Assembly (NCBI GenBank): GCA_002450075.1
Contig: DJYJ01000062.1
Coordinates: 1-26,507, forward strand
DNA: 26,507 nucleotides
Direction: 5' to 3'
Source of the DNA: Clostridiales bacterium UBA6981
GTDB taxonomy: Bacteria > Bacillota > Clostridia > Oscillospirales > Oscillospiraceae
Below are positions 14,303 through 22,404 of this stretch, one piece after another. Numbering within the stretch: position 1 is the stretch's first letter; every line of letters begins with the position of its first letter. Made by a program: the position numbers and the translations under genes. The notes under the pieces were generated by a model. The model saw only the letters and a list, made by a program, of their open reading frames with translations. It was not told the origin of the DNA and did not search any database.

Positions 14303-15212
14303 ATTCGATCACGAATTCAAGATATTTTTTGAACTTTTCCCCCGCTCGGAGCAACGCGTCCGGGAATTCCGGCTTGTTCGGCGTGTCGGGATAGAATTGC
14401 GGTTCGATCGCAAAGCCCGCGTTAGGCGCAAAGCCGCCGTCTAAATATTTCCCGGTATAAAACTGCAGCGCCGGATAGTCGGTGTAAAGCGTCAGCTTTC
14501 TGTCCGCCGTCTGCACAGTGCAGGCCTCTTCGCCCTTCAGGCAGAAGCAGTCGTCATAGTCGCGTCCGATCGTACGGAGCGAGGAAAAATCAAACTCTCC
14601 CTCTGACGGCAGGATCTTTCCCGTCGGTATCAGCGCATCGTCCACCTCAAGATGGCCGAAGGCGTTGATAGCGATCGCCGCGCCGAGAATTGTGTCCTCC
14701 CCCAGCGAAAAATAGACGTGTGAGGTCGGGCAGAAGAAGGTGTCCTTGTCCGATACGCCCTCAAAGTCAAGCCTGATGCGATCGGGCATAACGGTGTACA
14801 GCACGCGGACCGTCATCTCGCCGGGGAAGCCGTTATCCCCGTCCGGAGAGACGAGCGTAAAGCTGACGGCGCAGTCGTTTTCGACCTTTCCCGTCCAGCG
14901 GCGTTTGTTCCAGGACTTCCCTTCTTCACCCCCGTGCAGCGTATTCCCCTTTTCGTTGGCGCAGAGCGCGTATCTCTCGCCGTTCAATTCAAAGGCCGCC
15001 TTGCCGATCCGGTTGGCCCAGCGTCCGACGATCGCACCGATGAAAGCCGTGCTCTTCTCATAGCCCTCCAGCGTTGAAAAGCCGAGCACCTGCTCTTCCC
15101 CGTTCAGTTTAAGGCTCAGGATCGACGCCCCGTATTCCGCAACGCGCAGAGAAAGCGCACCGTTTTCGATCGTATAGCTCCCGTATCCGAAAAAGTTCTC
15201 TTCCCGTACCAT
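14301..15212 (-). CDS. Aldose 1-epimerase (mutarotase) family protein
   Basis: Interconverts alpha and beta anomers of hexoses or related sugars. It is a 303-residue beta-sandwich protein. Family residues are visible: the substrate-binding Arg in GRWANRIGKA (R68), LHGG (H93), the catalytic-base/acid His in TSHVYFSLG (H165, the NHTYFNL position), and the catalytic Glu in AIEPQFYPD (E270). The spacing matches GalM. I give no symbol because the sugar cannot be deduced and no other sugar gene is adjacent. GGAGG lies 6 nt before the ATG. The gene is alone between convergent hpf and divergent gdhA. Confidence 0.9.
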   Translation of the reverse strand: MVREENFFGYGSYTIENGALSLRVAEYGASILSLKLNGEEQVLGFSTLEGYEKSTAFIGAIVGRWANRIGKAAFELNGERYALCANEKGNTLHGGEEGKSWNKRRWTGKVENDCAVSFTLVSPDGDNGFPGEMTVRVLYTVMPDRIRLDFEGVSDKDTFFCPTSHVYFSLGEDTILGAAIAINAFGHLEVDDALIPTGKILPSEGEFDFSSLRTIGRDYDDCFCLKGEEACTVQTADRKLTLYTDYPALQFYTGKYLDGGFAPNAGFAIEPQFYPDTPNKPEFPDALLRAGEKFKKYLEFVIE

Positions 15213-15347
15213 ATGATTCCTCCGTTTCTGTGTTTTCTGACAAAAGCAGGTTAGTCTATTTTGTCAAAAAAATCAAGCCCAATTTATATGATTTTAACAA
15301 TTTTTCAATTTTAGTCAAGTTTTTCCTTGTCTATTTTTCTGTATCTC

Positions 15348-15376
15348 TTGTTAATTTGCGACATTTAGATTATAAT
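15348..15376 (+). promoter_or_regulatory. Sigma-A promoter of gdhA
   Basis: TTGTTA (15348-15353) is 17 bp from a perfect TATAAT (15371-15376). The surrounding 15213-15430 gap is strongly AT-rich and otherwise shows nothing. The leader would be about 50 nt. Confidence 0.7.
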
Positions 15377-15430
15377 TGAACCAACCGAGTCCGGTCAATG
15401 ACTGCGGTCAAATTTTAAGGAGGTCAGTCC

Positions 15431-16780
15431 ATGCTTACGAATGAATATCTAAAGCGCGTTTACGCAGAGGTCGAAAAGCGTGACTCCCATGAGCCTGAGT
15501 TTCTCCAGGCTGTTCGCGAGGTTTTTGAATCGTTGGAGCTTGTCGTCGACAAACATCCCGAATGGGAGAAGGCCGGCCTGCTCGAGCGCTTTGTCGAGCC
15601 TGAGCGTGTGATAGAATTCCGTGTTCCCTGGGTGGATGACAACGGCGTTACCCATGTCAACCGCGGCTTCCGTGTCCAGTACAACTCCGCGATCGGCCCC
15701 TACAAAGGCGGTCTGCGTTTCCATCCCTCGGTCAACCTTTCGATCATGAAGTTCCTCGGCTTTGAGCAGATCCTGAAGAACTCGCTGACCACGCTCCCGA
15801 TGGGCGGCGGCAAGGGCGGCTCCGACTTTGACCCCAAGGGCAAGTCCGAGCAGGAGATCATGCGCTTCTGTCAGAGCTTTATGACCGAGCTCTACCGTCA
15901 CATCGGTCAGTTCACCGATACCCCCGCGGGCGACATCGGCGTCGGCGGGCGCGAGGTCGCCTACATGTACGGCCAGTATAAGCGCATCGTCGACCGTTTT
16001 GAAGGCGGCGTGCTCACCGGCAAGGGTCTCACCTTCGGCGGCTCCCTCGCCCGTACCCAGGCCACCGGCTACGGTCTGTGCTACTTCTCCGCCGAGGCGC
16101 TGAAGCATCTTGCCAATACCAGCTACGAGGGTAAGACGGTCGTCGTCTCCGGCTCCGGCAACGTGGCGCAGTACTGCGCCCAGAAGGTCACTCAGCTCGG
16201 CGGCAAGGTCGTCGCGATGAGCGACTCCCAGGGCTATGTTTACGATCCGAACGGCATCGATCTGCCCAAGCTCTTCGATATCAAGCAAAAGAGACGCGCA
16301 AGGATCTCCGTTTACGCCGACGAGGTTCCCGGCAGCGAGTATCATGAGGGCTGCAAGAATATCTGGACCGTCAAGTGCGACATTGCTCATCCCTGCGCCA
16401 GTCAGAACGAGATGGACGAGAAGGGCGCGCAGGCGCTGGTCGACAACGGCTGCATGGCGGTGTTCGAAGGTGCGAACATGCCGCTGACGCCCGAGGCGAT
16501 CGAGGTCGTCAAGCGGAACGGTCTGCTCTACTCCCCGGGCAAGGCATCCAACGCCGGCGGCGTTGCTACATCGGGTCTTGAGATGAGCCAGAACTCCATC
16601 CGTATGTCCTGGAGCTTTGACGAGGTCGACGAGAAGCTGCACGGCATCATGAAGAATATTTACAAGGCCTGCTATGACGCCTCGGTCGAGTGCGGCAAGC
16701 CTGGCGATCTGATGGTCGGCGCGAACGTGGCAGGCTTCCTGAAGGTTGCCGAGGCCATGATGGCGCAGGGCATCGTCTGA
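15431..16780 (+). CDS. gdhA: Glutamate dehydrogenase
   Basis: Reversibly converts glutamate to 2-oxoglutarate and ammonia. The 449-residue length and sequence match the hexameric clostridial/enterobacterial type. The substrate and catalytic motifs are GPYKGGLRFHPSVN (K92), LPMGGGKGGSDFDPKGKS (catalytic K128) and TPAGDIGVGGRE (D168). The nucleotide-binding domain has GSGNVAQYCAQK. NADP or NAD preference cannot be decided safely from this reading. The ribosome site AAGGAGGT, 6 nt before the ATG, is near-perfect, and the promoter is strong, so high expression is expected. It is monocistronic, with a terminator at 16832. Confidence 0.96.
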   Translation: MLTNEYLKRVYAEVEKRDSHEPEFLQAVREVFESLELVVDKHPEWEKAGLLERFVEPERVIEFRVPWVDDNGVTHVNRGFRVQYNSAIGPYKGGLRFHPSVNLSIMKFLGFEQILKNSLTTLPMGGGKGGSDFDPKGKSEQEIMRFCQSFMTELYRHIGQFTDTPAGDIGVGGREVAYMYGQYKRIVDRFEGGVLTGKGLTFGGSLARTQATGYGLCYFSAEALKHLANTSYEGKTVVVSGSGNVAQYCAQKVTQLGGKVVAMSDSQGYVYDPNGIDLPKLFDIKQKRRARISVYADEVPGSEYHEGCKNIWTVKCDIAHPCASQNEMDEKGAQALVDNGCMAVFEGANMPLTPEAIEVVKRNGLLYSPGKASNAGGVATSGLEMSQNSIRMSWSFDEVDEKLHGIMKNIYKACYDASVECGKPGDLMVGANVAGFLKVAEAMMAQGIV

Positions 16781-16831
16781 TCGATCCTATAAGCGCTTTG
16801 CACAACGCTTTGACTCCTTAACACTCCCGCA

Positions 16832-16866
16832 CCCCGGAGAGCCTTCTGGCTCTCCGGGTCTTTTTC
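16832..16866 (+). terminator. Rho-independent terminator of gdhA
   Basis: An 11-bp perfect stem (16833-16843 with 16848-16858) has a TTCT loop and is followed by a T-rich tract. Confidence 0.87.
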
Positions 16867-16885
16867 GTCAAATCCAAGAGAAACG

Positions 16886-16917
16886 AAAAAAACTCCCACA
16901 GGTTTCCCTGTGGGAGT
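16886..16917 (-). terminator. Terminator of the 6S-like RNA
   Basis: On the minus strand, an 11-bp perfect stem (ACTCCCACAGG with its complement, GAAA loop) is followed by a run of T residues. It abuts the 3' end of the 6S-like RNA. Confidence 0.85.
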
Positions 16918-17137
16918 CTCCCGCTAGAGCCGTGTCGGCCCGGTTATAACCTGCACGAATGGGCAGGTGGGTCGCCTAAGTTCTGTTTCGCTGCTTCCAA
17001 CATCCGGCCGCAGGCGGCCGGGAGGCCTGCAATCCGCAGACTCAAATCGGCATCCCTTATAAGTGATGTGGGTTTAACGGGCCGCTGTTGTTTCTTTTGA
17101 AACGACACGCGCACAGCAGGAATCGTTTCTTTCTTAC
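16918..17137 (-). ncRNA. ssrS: 6S RNA (RNA polymerase regulator), probable
   Basis: A noncoding minus-strand transcript between a -10 element (TATACT, 17144-17149) and a terminator. Its ends pair as a long hairpin. UUCCUGCU (from 17122) pairs with AGCGGGAG (to 16918), CGUGUCG pairs with CGACACG, and further in CGGCCCGUUA pairs with UAACCGGGCCG with one bulge. The 3' strand of the central region holds a small hairpin, ACCTGC-loop-GCAGGT, preceded by TTAGGCGACCCACC. This arrangement is characteristic of 6S RNA, which mimics an open promoter and holds the sigma-70/A RNA polymerase in stationary phase. The paired body is about 205 nt, the usual size. RNase P RNA was considered and rejected. Confidence 0.7.
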
Positions 17138-17169
17138 GGTCAAAGTATATGTCAGGCGCGGAAAAACTA

Positions 17170-17469
17170 TTACTGCTTCGGGGTGTTATCTTCTTCCTCG
17201 TCGTCAAAGAGGATGCGCATGAACTGGTTATAGACGTCTTCCAGCTCATCATCGTCGTCGATCGTATCAAAGACCTCTTCCCCGCTCTCGTCCACAGCGT
17301 TGCACAGGATGACCAGACCGTAGTCGGGATCATTCTCGTCCATGTCCGCCGGCAGAAAGGCCGTATAGGTTTTCCCGTTATAGTCGATGCTTTCGATCAG
17401 CTCAAGCGTAAACTCCTCGCCGCTGTCGTCCACCATTGTGACAAAATCGCTGCCGTATTCTTCGCTCAT
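17170..17469 (-). CDS. DUF1292 family protein
   Basis: A 99-residue acidic protein of the DUF1292 (YrzB-like) family common in Firmicutes. Visible are VTMVDDSGEEFTLELIESIDYNGKTYTAFLPAD and the DPDYGLVILCNAVDESGEE segment, followed by a very acidic C-terminus. No biochemical function is established. In many clostridia it lies near ruvX and Fur-family genes, which are absent here. GGAGGG lies before the ATG. It is followed by the 6S-like RNA gene. Confidence 0.85.
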   Translation of the reverse strand: MSEEYGSDFVTMVDDSGEEFTLELIESIDYNGKTYTAFLPADMDENDPDYGLVILCNAVDESGEEVFDTIDDDDELEDVYNQFMRILFDDEEEDNTPKQ

Positions 17470-17540
17470 TTTGATCCCTCCACTTGTTTGGTGCTTTTAT
17501 TGTACCAACAAACCCTTGATAAATCAATACAAAACTGCGC

Positions 17541-17876
17541 TCAGGAGCCAAGATCTTCCAACAGAAGCAGTACCTCGCCGATATCCTCCGCCGGGATCCC
17601 CCGGCGCAGCATGGCACGGTCGGACCTTCTCAGCGCCGCCGTTTCGATCCCGGTCATACGATCCGCTCTGTTTTCCCCGCTGCGGTAGACGGCGACTACG
17701 CCGTCCTCCTCGCGTAGCAGATATTGCGCGCGTCCGCTTTTGGCGCAAAGAGCGGCATAGATTTCATCCGGGACCGGATCCTCCGCGCGCCTTACCGTTT
17801 TGACGGCTCCCCAGGCCGAGAAGGCTGCCAGCACGAGCATCACGCCGAGGATCGCCGTTTTTATCCCTATTTTCAT
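17541..17876 (-). CDS. Small membrane-anchored protein, BofC C-terminal-like (tentative)
   Basis: A 111-residue protein with one N-terminal hydrophobic segment (about 7-24; signal anchor or signal peptide) and an extracytoplasmic domain. The part from about residue 52 (YLLREEDGVVAVYRSG, then TGIETAALRRSDRAMLRRGI and EVLLLLEDLGS) resembles the C-terminal domain of BofC, an intermembrane regulator of sigma-K processing in Bacillus. The match is by eye and the protein is shorter than BofC, so it may be an unrelated small envelope protein. GAGG lies 10 nt before the ATG. The DUF1292 gene follows 71 bp downstream. Confidence 0.6.
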   Translation of the reverse strand: MKIGIKTAILGVMLVLAAFSAWGAVKTVRRAEDPVPDEIYAALCAKSGRAQYLLREEDGVVAVYRSGENRADRMTGIETAALRRSDRAMLRRGIPAEDIGEVLLLLEDLGS

Positions 17877-18020
17877 CTGTACTTTTCCTCGCTTTTTGTT
17901 TTTATGTATGAAGTATTCCTCAAAGCGGGTAAAATTATATCTCTCCTGTCCTTTTCTTTTTGCACGAAGGCTGTCGTATTAAGCGGACGCGGTCTATAAA
18001 AAGAGATAAAAACAACTCAA

Positions 18021-18037
18021 TTATGAAAAATTCATAA
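18021..18037. repeat. Inverted repeat upstream of the PBP promoter
   Basis: TTATGAA-AAA-TTCATAA is a perfect 7-bp dyad with a 3-nt centre. It lies about 30 bp upstream of the PBP -10 element, where an activator or repressor could bind. Confidence 0.5.
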
Positions 18038-18063
18038 AATCGCTACCCTTCTTTGACAAGCTG

Positions 18064-18072
18064 TGGTATAAT
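18064..18072 (+). promoter_or_regulatory. Extended -10 promoter of the class A PBP gene
   Basis: TGGTATAAT is a perfect -10 with the TGn extension. A TTGACA at 18053-18058 is only 8 bp upstream and so cannot be the matching -35. The predicted start near 18079 leaves a leader of about 65 nt. Confidence 0.5.
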
Positions 18073-18143
18073 TCTTTTTCAGAATAAGATGGTGTATTAT
18101 GATCTTTGATTCCTGTTGTCCCCCGGGAGGTGTTTTCATATAG

Positions 18144-20297
18144 ATGGAAGAGAATAAGAAAAAACGCGGCGCCGGTCTCAAAGCGCTGCGCGGCAAGCTC
18201 AAACGGATCGACACGGGTGAGGTTGCCTCCAAGGCTGCCGACCTTACGATCGACGCTGTTTCCGTCACGCTCAGCAGCATTCTCAAGCTCATCGGCTCTG
18301 TGTTGTTGGTCTTTGTTCTTACCGGGCTGATCTTCAGCTGTATCTTTGCCTATTACGTCAAAAGCTGCCTGTCCTCCTCGCTTGACATCTCGCTCGAGGA
18401 CTATCAGCTCAGCGAGTCCAGTACGATCTGGTATACCGACTCGACCGGCGGCTGGAAGGAGCTTGTTACGCTCACCGGCACGGAAAAACGCATCTGGGTT
18501 GATTACGACAAGATCCCCTGGTATATGGAAAAGGCTCTCGTCGCGATCGAGGACAAGCGCTTTTACGAGCACAAGGGCGTTGACTGGTACCGTACGGCCG
18601 GCGCTTTTGTCCAGATGTTCGCCCGTATGTCCGATACCTATGGCGGTTCTACGATCACGCAGCAGCTGATCAAGAACCTGACGGGCAAGAACGAGGTCAC
18701 CGTTCAGCGCAAGCTGGCCGAGATCTTCGGCGCGCTTGAGTTGGAAAAGAAATACGACAAACGCGAGATCATCGAATGGTATCTCAACGCTGTTTACTTC
18801 GGCGAGGGCTGTTGGGGCGTTCAGACCGCGGCGCAGACCTATTTCGGCAAAGACGTTTCCGAACTGAGTCTGGCCGAATGCGCAGCGATCGTCGGCATCA
18901 CCAACAAGCCGACCCAGTACGATCCGTTCTATGACCCCGCGGCAAACAAACAGCGCCAGGAGACGATCCTCCACGAGATGTATGAGCAGGGCTTCATCGA
19001 TTATGATGAATACAAGGCTGCTGTGGCCGAGCCTCTCAACTTCGTCTACCGCGAGAACACGACCTACACGCAGAACATTTATTCCTATTATGAAGAGGCC
19101 GTTATCGCCGATGTGACCGAGGATCTGATGGAGCAGAAGGGCATCAGCAAGGAAGCCGCCCGCCATCTCGTCTATAACGGCGGTTATCAGATCTTCTGCT
19201 GCCTTGACGAGACGATTCAGTCCTATATCGACAACATCTACGAAAATATCGAAAACATCCCCCAGACCTACGGGACCGACAAGCAGCTCCAGAGCGCGAT
19301 CGTCATCATGGACCCCTACACGGGAGAAATCAAGGGGCTGAGCGGCGGCGTCGGAGAAAAGACGCAAAACTTCCCGCTCAACAGAGCGACCGGCTCCCAG
19401 CGTCCGCCCGGCTCTTCCATCAAGCCCATCGCTGTATACGGGCCGGCTGTCGAGCTCCTCGGGCTGACGCCGAATACCCTTGTCAACGACTCGCCGGATA
19501 TCTATCTGTCCGGCACAAGCTGGTATCCGCACAACGACAGCTGGGAAAACTACGGCATCATTACGATCTACGAAGCGCTGCAGCTGTCGCTCAACACGGT
19601 ATCGGCCCAAATCGTTGACAAACTCGGCCCCGAGACCTGCTACAACTTCATGCGCGAACGCCTCGGCGTCACCAGTCTTGTTCCCGACGACGCCTCTTAT
19701 GCGCCGATGGCGCTCGGTCAGCTCACGAACGGCATCACCGTGCGCGAGATGGCTCAGGCCTACTCTGCCTTCGTCAACGACGGGATCTTCACCTATTCCC
19801 GTACCTACACGCGCATCACCGACTCCAACGGCAACATCGTCATCGACAACACGCCGCGCACCATCGTCGCGTTTCGCCCCAATACGGCCTATACGATGAC
19901 CTATATGATGCAGAACGCGGTCGAGTCCGGTACCGGCGGAGCCGCTTATCTCGGTATCATGCCCGTCGCAGGTAAGACCGGCACCTCGGGCGAGAACAAG
20001 GATCGCTGGTTCGTCGGCTGTACGCCGTATTACGTTGCCGCCGTCTGGACCGGGTACGACATTCCCGAAACGATCAACGTCTGGAACAATCCCGCCGCCC
20101 GGATCTGGCATGATGTGATGTTTCGCGTCCATGTCGGGCTGGAATACCGAACCTTCAATTGGCCGTATATCGGTGGCGACAGCTACCTCTTCGGCGATCT
20201 CCATCCCCAGCTTGAGGAGCAGATCCGCGAAGAGGAGGAAGCCATGCGTGCCGAGGAAGAGGCTGCGGCTGCCGCAGCGGCGGAAGAAAACCCCTGA
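18144..20297 (+). CDS. Bifunctional class A penicillin-binding protein (PBP1A-type)
   Basis: Polymerises and cross-links peptidoglycan at the outer face of the membrane. In its 717 residues there is a basic cytoplasmic start, a transmembrane helix (about 48-71), a GT51 glycosyltransferase domain (about 120-295) and a transpeptidase domain (about 380-635). GT51 shows the catalytic Glu in AIEDKRFYEHKG (E136), GGSTITQQLIKN and RKLAEIFGALELEKKY. The transpeptidase shows the nucleophile motif SSIK (S424-K427), SLN (482-484) and KTGTS (611-615). The C-terminus is a Glu/Ala-rich tail (about 692-717). GGGAGGTG is 11 nt before the ATG. The gene stands alone with its own promoter. Confidence 0.95.
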   Translation: MEENKKKRGAGLKALRGKLKRIDTGEVASKAADLTIDAVSVTLSSILKLIGSVLLVFVLTGLIFSCIFAYYVKSCLSSSLDISLEDYQLSESSTIWYTDSTGGWKELVTLTGTEKRIWVDYDKIPWYMEKALVAIEDKRFYEHKGVDWYRTAGAFVQMFARMSDTYGGSTITQQLIKNLTGKNEVTVQRKLAEIFGALELEKKYDKREIIEWYLNAVYFGEGCWGVQTAAQTYFGKDVSELSLAECAAIVGITNKPTQYDPFYDPAANKQRQETILHEMYEQGFIDYDEYKAAVAEPLNFVYRENTTYTQNIYSYYEEAVIADVTEDLMEQKGISKEAARHLVYNGGYQIFCCLDETIQSYIDNIYENIENIPQTYGTDKQLQSAIVIMDPYTGEIKGLSGGVGEKTQNFPLNRATGSQRPPGSSIKPIAVYGPAVELLGLTPNTLVNDSPDIYLSGTSWYPHNDSWENYGIITIYEALQLSLNTVSAQIVDKLGPETCYNFMRERLGVTSLVPDDASYAPMALGQLTNGITVREMAQAYSAFVNDGIFTYSRTYTRITDSNGNIVIDNTPRTIVAFRPNTAYTMTYMMQNAVESGTGGAAYLGIMPVAGKTGTSGENKDRWFVGCTPYYVAAVWTGYDIPETINVWNNPAARIWHDVMFRVHVGLEYRTFNWPYIGGDSYLFGDLHPQLEEQIREEEEAMRAEEEAAAAAAAEENP

Positions 20298-20311
20298 TCT
20301 TCCCTTTTGAT

Positions 20312-20352
20312 CATTCTGGCTGGAAGCGCGTTCGGCGTTTCCGCCCAGAATG
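20312..20352. repeat. Long imperfect hairpin after the PBP gene
   Basis: CATTCTGG (20312-20319) pairs with CCAGAATG (20345-20352), and an inner arm pairs GGAAGCGC with GCGTTTCC (one G-T). The hairpin lies 15 bp after the PBP stop. There is no T-run, so it could protect the 3' end of the mRNA or be a weak terminator. Confidence 0.55.
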
Positions 20353-20417
20353 AAGGGGACGACGCACTTTTGCGGCGCTTTTGCCCCGCTTTCACTTGGT
20401 TTACCATAATATTCTTG

Positions 20418-20446
20418 TTGACAAATTCCGTGTATTGTGTTACATT
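20418..20446 (+). promoter_or_regulatory. Sigma-A promoter of the small protein/NlpC-P60 pair
   Basis: A consensus TTGACA (20418-20423) is 17 bp from TACATT (20441-20446), with a TGn extension. The start would be near 20453, just before the ribosome site at 20461. Confidence 0.75.
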
Positions 20447-20473
20447 TCGATTACAAAACTGGAGGTGCTATCA

Positions 20474-20755
20474 TTGGCAGCAAAATTGGAGTATAAGGGT
20501 CATCCGCTCCAGCGTAAGGACAATATCATTTATTACGGCAGCTTTGCCGATAAATATATTGCCATGCTTCAGATCCTCGATACCAAAAAAGTAAAAGACC
20601 TGGACGTTGCAACGAAGGTCTCGGTTCAGCTTCAGTTGACCGATCCTTCCATCAAATCCCGCGACCGGGTCGTGAAAAAGAGCGAAAAGGACAGCCTTTA
20701 CGATGCGATTGACGTCGCCGTCGTCTGGCTTGAAAGGGCGCTTGCCTCCAGATAA
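20474..20755 (+). CDS. Small conserved-looking cytoplasmic protein (unknown function)
   Basis: A 93-residue protein I do not recognise. I read it from TTG 20474, since GGAGGT (20461-20466) lies 7 nt upstream and the longer frame from 20381 includes the promoter. The product begins MAAKLEYKGHPLQRKDN. It has mixed alpha/beta character, no membrane segment, no cysteines, and a hydrophobic C-terminal helix (YDAIDVAVVWLERALAS). The motif IIYYGSFADKYIAMLQIL is hydrophobic and could be a core strand-helix. It is followed after 25 bp by the NlpC/P60 hydrolase gene and shares its promoter, so a link to wall growth is possible but is inferred only from position. Confidence 0.75.
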   Translation: MAAKLEYKGHPLQRKDNIIYYGSFADKYIAMLQILDTKKVKDLDVATKVSVQLQLTDPSIKSRDRVVKKSEKDSLYDAIDVAVVWLERALASR

Positions 20756-20780
20756 ACTAAAAAAGGAATCGTACAGAAAG

Positions 20781-22229
20781 ATGCGAAAGTATGTCTTCAG
20801 AACCCTGGCATTCGCTGCGCTGTTCTGTATCCTGCTGACCGTTTCTGTTTTTGCGGAAGACGCCGAAATCACCGGCAACGACGTCAATTTCCGCTCCGGT
20901 CCCGGTACGGAATATGCGATCTACGACTGCCTGCCGAAAGGCACCGTTGTCACGGTCACCGACCGGTCCAACGGTGAGTGGTACGGTGTTACATACGGCG
21001 GACATTCCGGTTTTATCTCTTCTGCTTACCTCAGTGTCTCTGCTTCCCCCTCCGAACCCGCCGCAGTTGAAACGCCCTCGGCTCCCGCTTCCTCAGGCGG
21101 CACCGTCAATGCGATGTATGTCCGCTTCCGCAGCGGTCCGAGCACGGATCACTCCATTCTCGGCGAATATAATAAAGGAACCGCAGTTACTGTTACCGGC
21201 AGCACGAACGGCTGGTATGCCGTCGTCATCAACGGCGAGTCCGGCTATATGTATGCCGATTATGTCACGCTTGGCGACAATGTGAGCGTTCCGTCTGTTG
21301 AACCTGACCCCGCTCCGACGCCTGCGCCGACCCCGGCGCCCACGCCCGCTCCGGCTCAGACGGACACCTCCGGCGGTACGCCCGGTCATATCAGAGGCGA
21401 CTATGTCTATTTCCGCTCCGGTCCCGATACGACCTATGCAATCTATGACTCGCTCGACAACGGCACAACGCTGACGATCACGGGACGTTCCGGGAACTGG
21501 GTGGCCGTCACGATCGGCGGTACCTCCGGCTATGTTTACAGCTCTTACGTCGTTTCTGACGGCGGAGATATTCCGGATCTTCCCTCTTCCACGCCCGAGC
21601 CTACGCCCGAACCGACGCCCGCGCCTGTCGAGACGACCTCGATCGCGGGCTACATCACCGGAAACGACGTCCGCTTCCGCAGCGGTCCGTCGACGGAGTA
21701 CGGTATCCTTGGCGTCTACAACTACGGTAAGGCCTTGACGATCACCGGCACGTCCGGCCAGTGGAAGGCCGTCACGATCGACGGTACCTCCGGCTATGTC
21801 TACAGCCAGTATGTCGCTGAAGGACGCGTCACGACCGAGATCGGCGACGACACCAACTCCACCGAGCTTGGCAGACAGATCGTCGAGTACGCGCTCCAGT
21901 ATGAGGGCTATCCATACGTATGGGGCGGCACCTCGCCGAGCGGCTTTGACTGCTCCGGCTTTACGACCTATGTCTACGGTCACTTCGGCATCACGCTCAA
22001 CCGTGTTGCCTGCGACCAGGCGCGCAACGGCGTCGCGGTAGACACCTCCGCTCTCCAGCCGGGCGACCTGCTCTGCTTCTACTCGAGCGCGGATTATATC
22101 GGTCACGTGGGTATCTACATCGGCAACAACAAGTTCATCCACGCTTCGACCTACACCACCGGCGTCATCATTTCCGAGCTCAGCGGCTACTACAACACCC
22201 GCGGCTTTATCGCACGCCGCGTCATCTGA
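20781..22229 (+). CDS. Secreted NlpC/P60 endopeptidase with four SH3b domains
   Basis: A 482-residue secreted wall hydrolase. The signal peptide ends about residue 25 (SVFA-ED). Four bacterial SH3 domains (about 30-86, 108-164, 203-258 and 290-346) each carry the FRSGPxT motif and likely bind peptidoglycan. Pro/Thr-rich linkers (PAPTPAPTPAP near 178-192, PEPTPEPTP near 272-280) separate them. The C-terminal NlpC/P60 domain (about 362-482) has the catalytic Cys in GFDCSGF (C391), a His in GHVGIYIG (H442) and a third polar position near FIHAS (H454). It should cleave stem-peptide bonds. ATG 20781 was chosen because the signal peptide starts there; a weak AAAGGA lies 13 nt upstream. Confidence 0.94.
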   Translation: MRKYVFRTLAFAALFCILLTVSVFAEDAEITGNDVNFRSGPGTEYAIYDCLPKGTVVTVTDRSNGEWYGVTYGGHSGFISSAYLSVSASPSEPAAVETPSAPASSGGTVNAMYVRFRSGPSTDHSILGEYNKGTAVTVTGSTNGWYAVVINGESGYMYADYVTLGDNVSVPSVEPDPAPTPAPTPAPTPAPAQTDTSGGTPGHIRGDYVYFRSGPDTTYAIYDSLDNGTTLTITGRSGNWVAVTIGGTSGYVYSSYVVSDGGDIPDLPSSTPEPTPEPTPAPVETTSIAGYITGNDVRFRSGPSTEYGILGVYNYGKALTITGTSGQWKAVTIDGTSGYVYSQYVAEGRVTTEIGDDTNSTELGRQIVEYALQYEGYPYVWGGTSPSGFDCSGFTTYVYGHFGITLNRVACDQARNGVAVDTSALQPGDLLCFYSSADYIGHVGIYIGNNKFIHASTYTTGVIISELSGYYNTRGFIARRVI

Positions 22230-22246
22230 CGATGCATCTTTCTCCT

Positions 22247-22278
22247 CCCGCGGACCCTTTTGGGTCCGCGGGTTTTTT
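22247..22278 (+). terminator. Rho-independent terminator of the NlpC/P60 gene
   Basis: An 11-bp perfect stem (CCCGCGGACCC, 22247-22257 with 22262-22272) has a TTTT loop and is followed by six T residues. Confidence 0.92.
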
Positions 22279-22362
22279 ATTTTTTCCCCGGCGGCTGATC
22301 TATGGCAAATGTGTACAATTCCCCGCATTATTTTTTGTCTTTTTACCTTTTTTCTTGTTGGA

Positions 22363-22376
22363 TTGTGAAAACACAA
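22363..22376. repeat. Short inverted repeat upstream of the decarboxylase operon
   Basis: TTGTG-AAAA-CACAA is a perfect 5-bp dyad about 30 bp upstream of the -10 of the oad promoter. It resembles half-sites of Rex or CRP-type operators, but its spacing fits neither consensus. Confidence 0.4.
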
Positions 22377-22404
22377 ATTAAATACTGGATTTATTTTTGT
22401 GAAA

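Noticed and set aside
16918..17137. RNase P RNA or tmRNA instead of 6S RNA
   Set aside because: The GAGGAAAGUCC and AGAUAAAUGAU-type conserved regions of RNase P and a tag-peptide frame of tmRNA are absent; the unit is too short for either. It contains ACAGAA, which alone is not enough.
18053..18058. TTGACA as the -35 box of the PBP promoter
   Set aside because: It is only 8 bp from the -10, too close for sigma-A; the extended -10 explains the promoter better.
18021..20204. A 727-codon open frame antisense to the PBP gene
   Set aside because: It mirrors a GC-rich real gene with complete PBP motifs and has no ribosome site or recognisable domains.
21300..21360. Tandem Pro/Thr-Ala codon repeats in the NlpC/P60 gene, and the Ala/Pro run at 24290-24380
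   Set aside because: These are ordinary flexible linkers between domains, not CRISPR or independent repeat elements.
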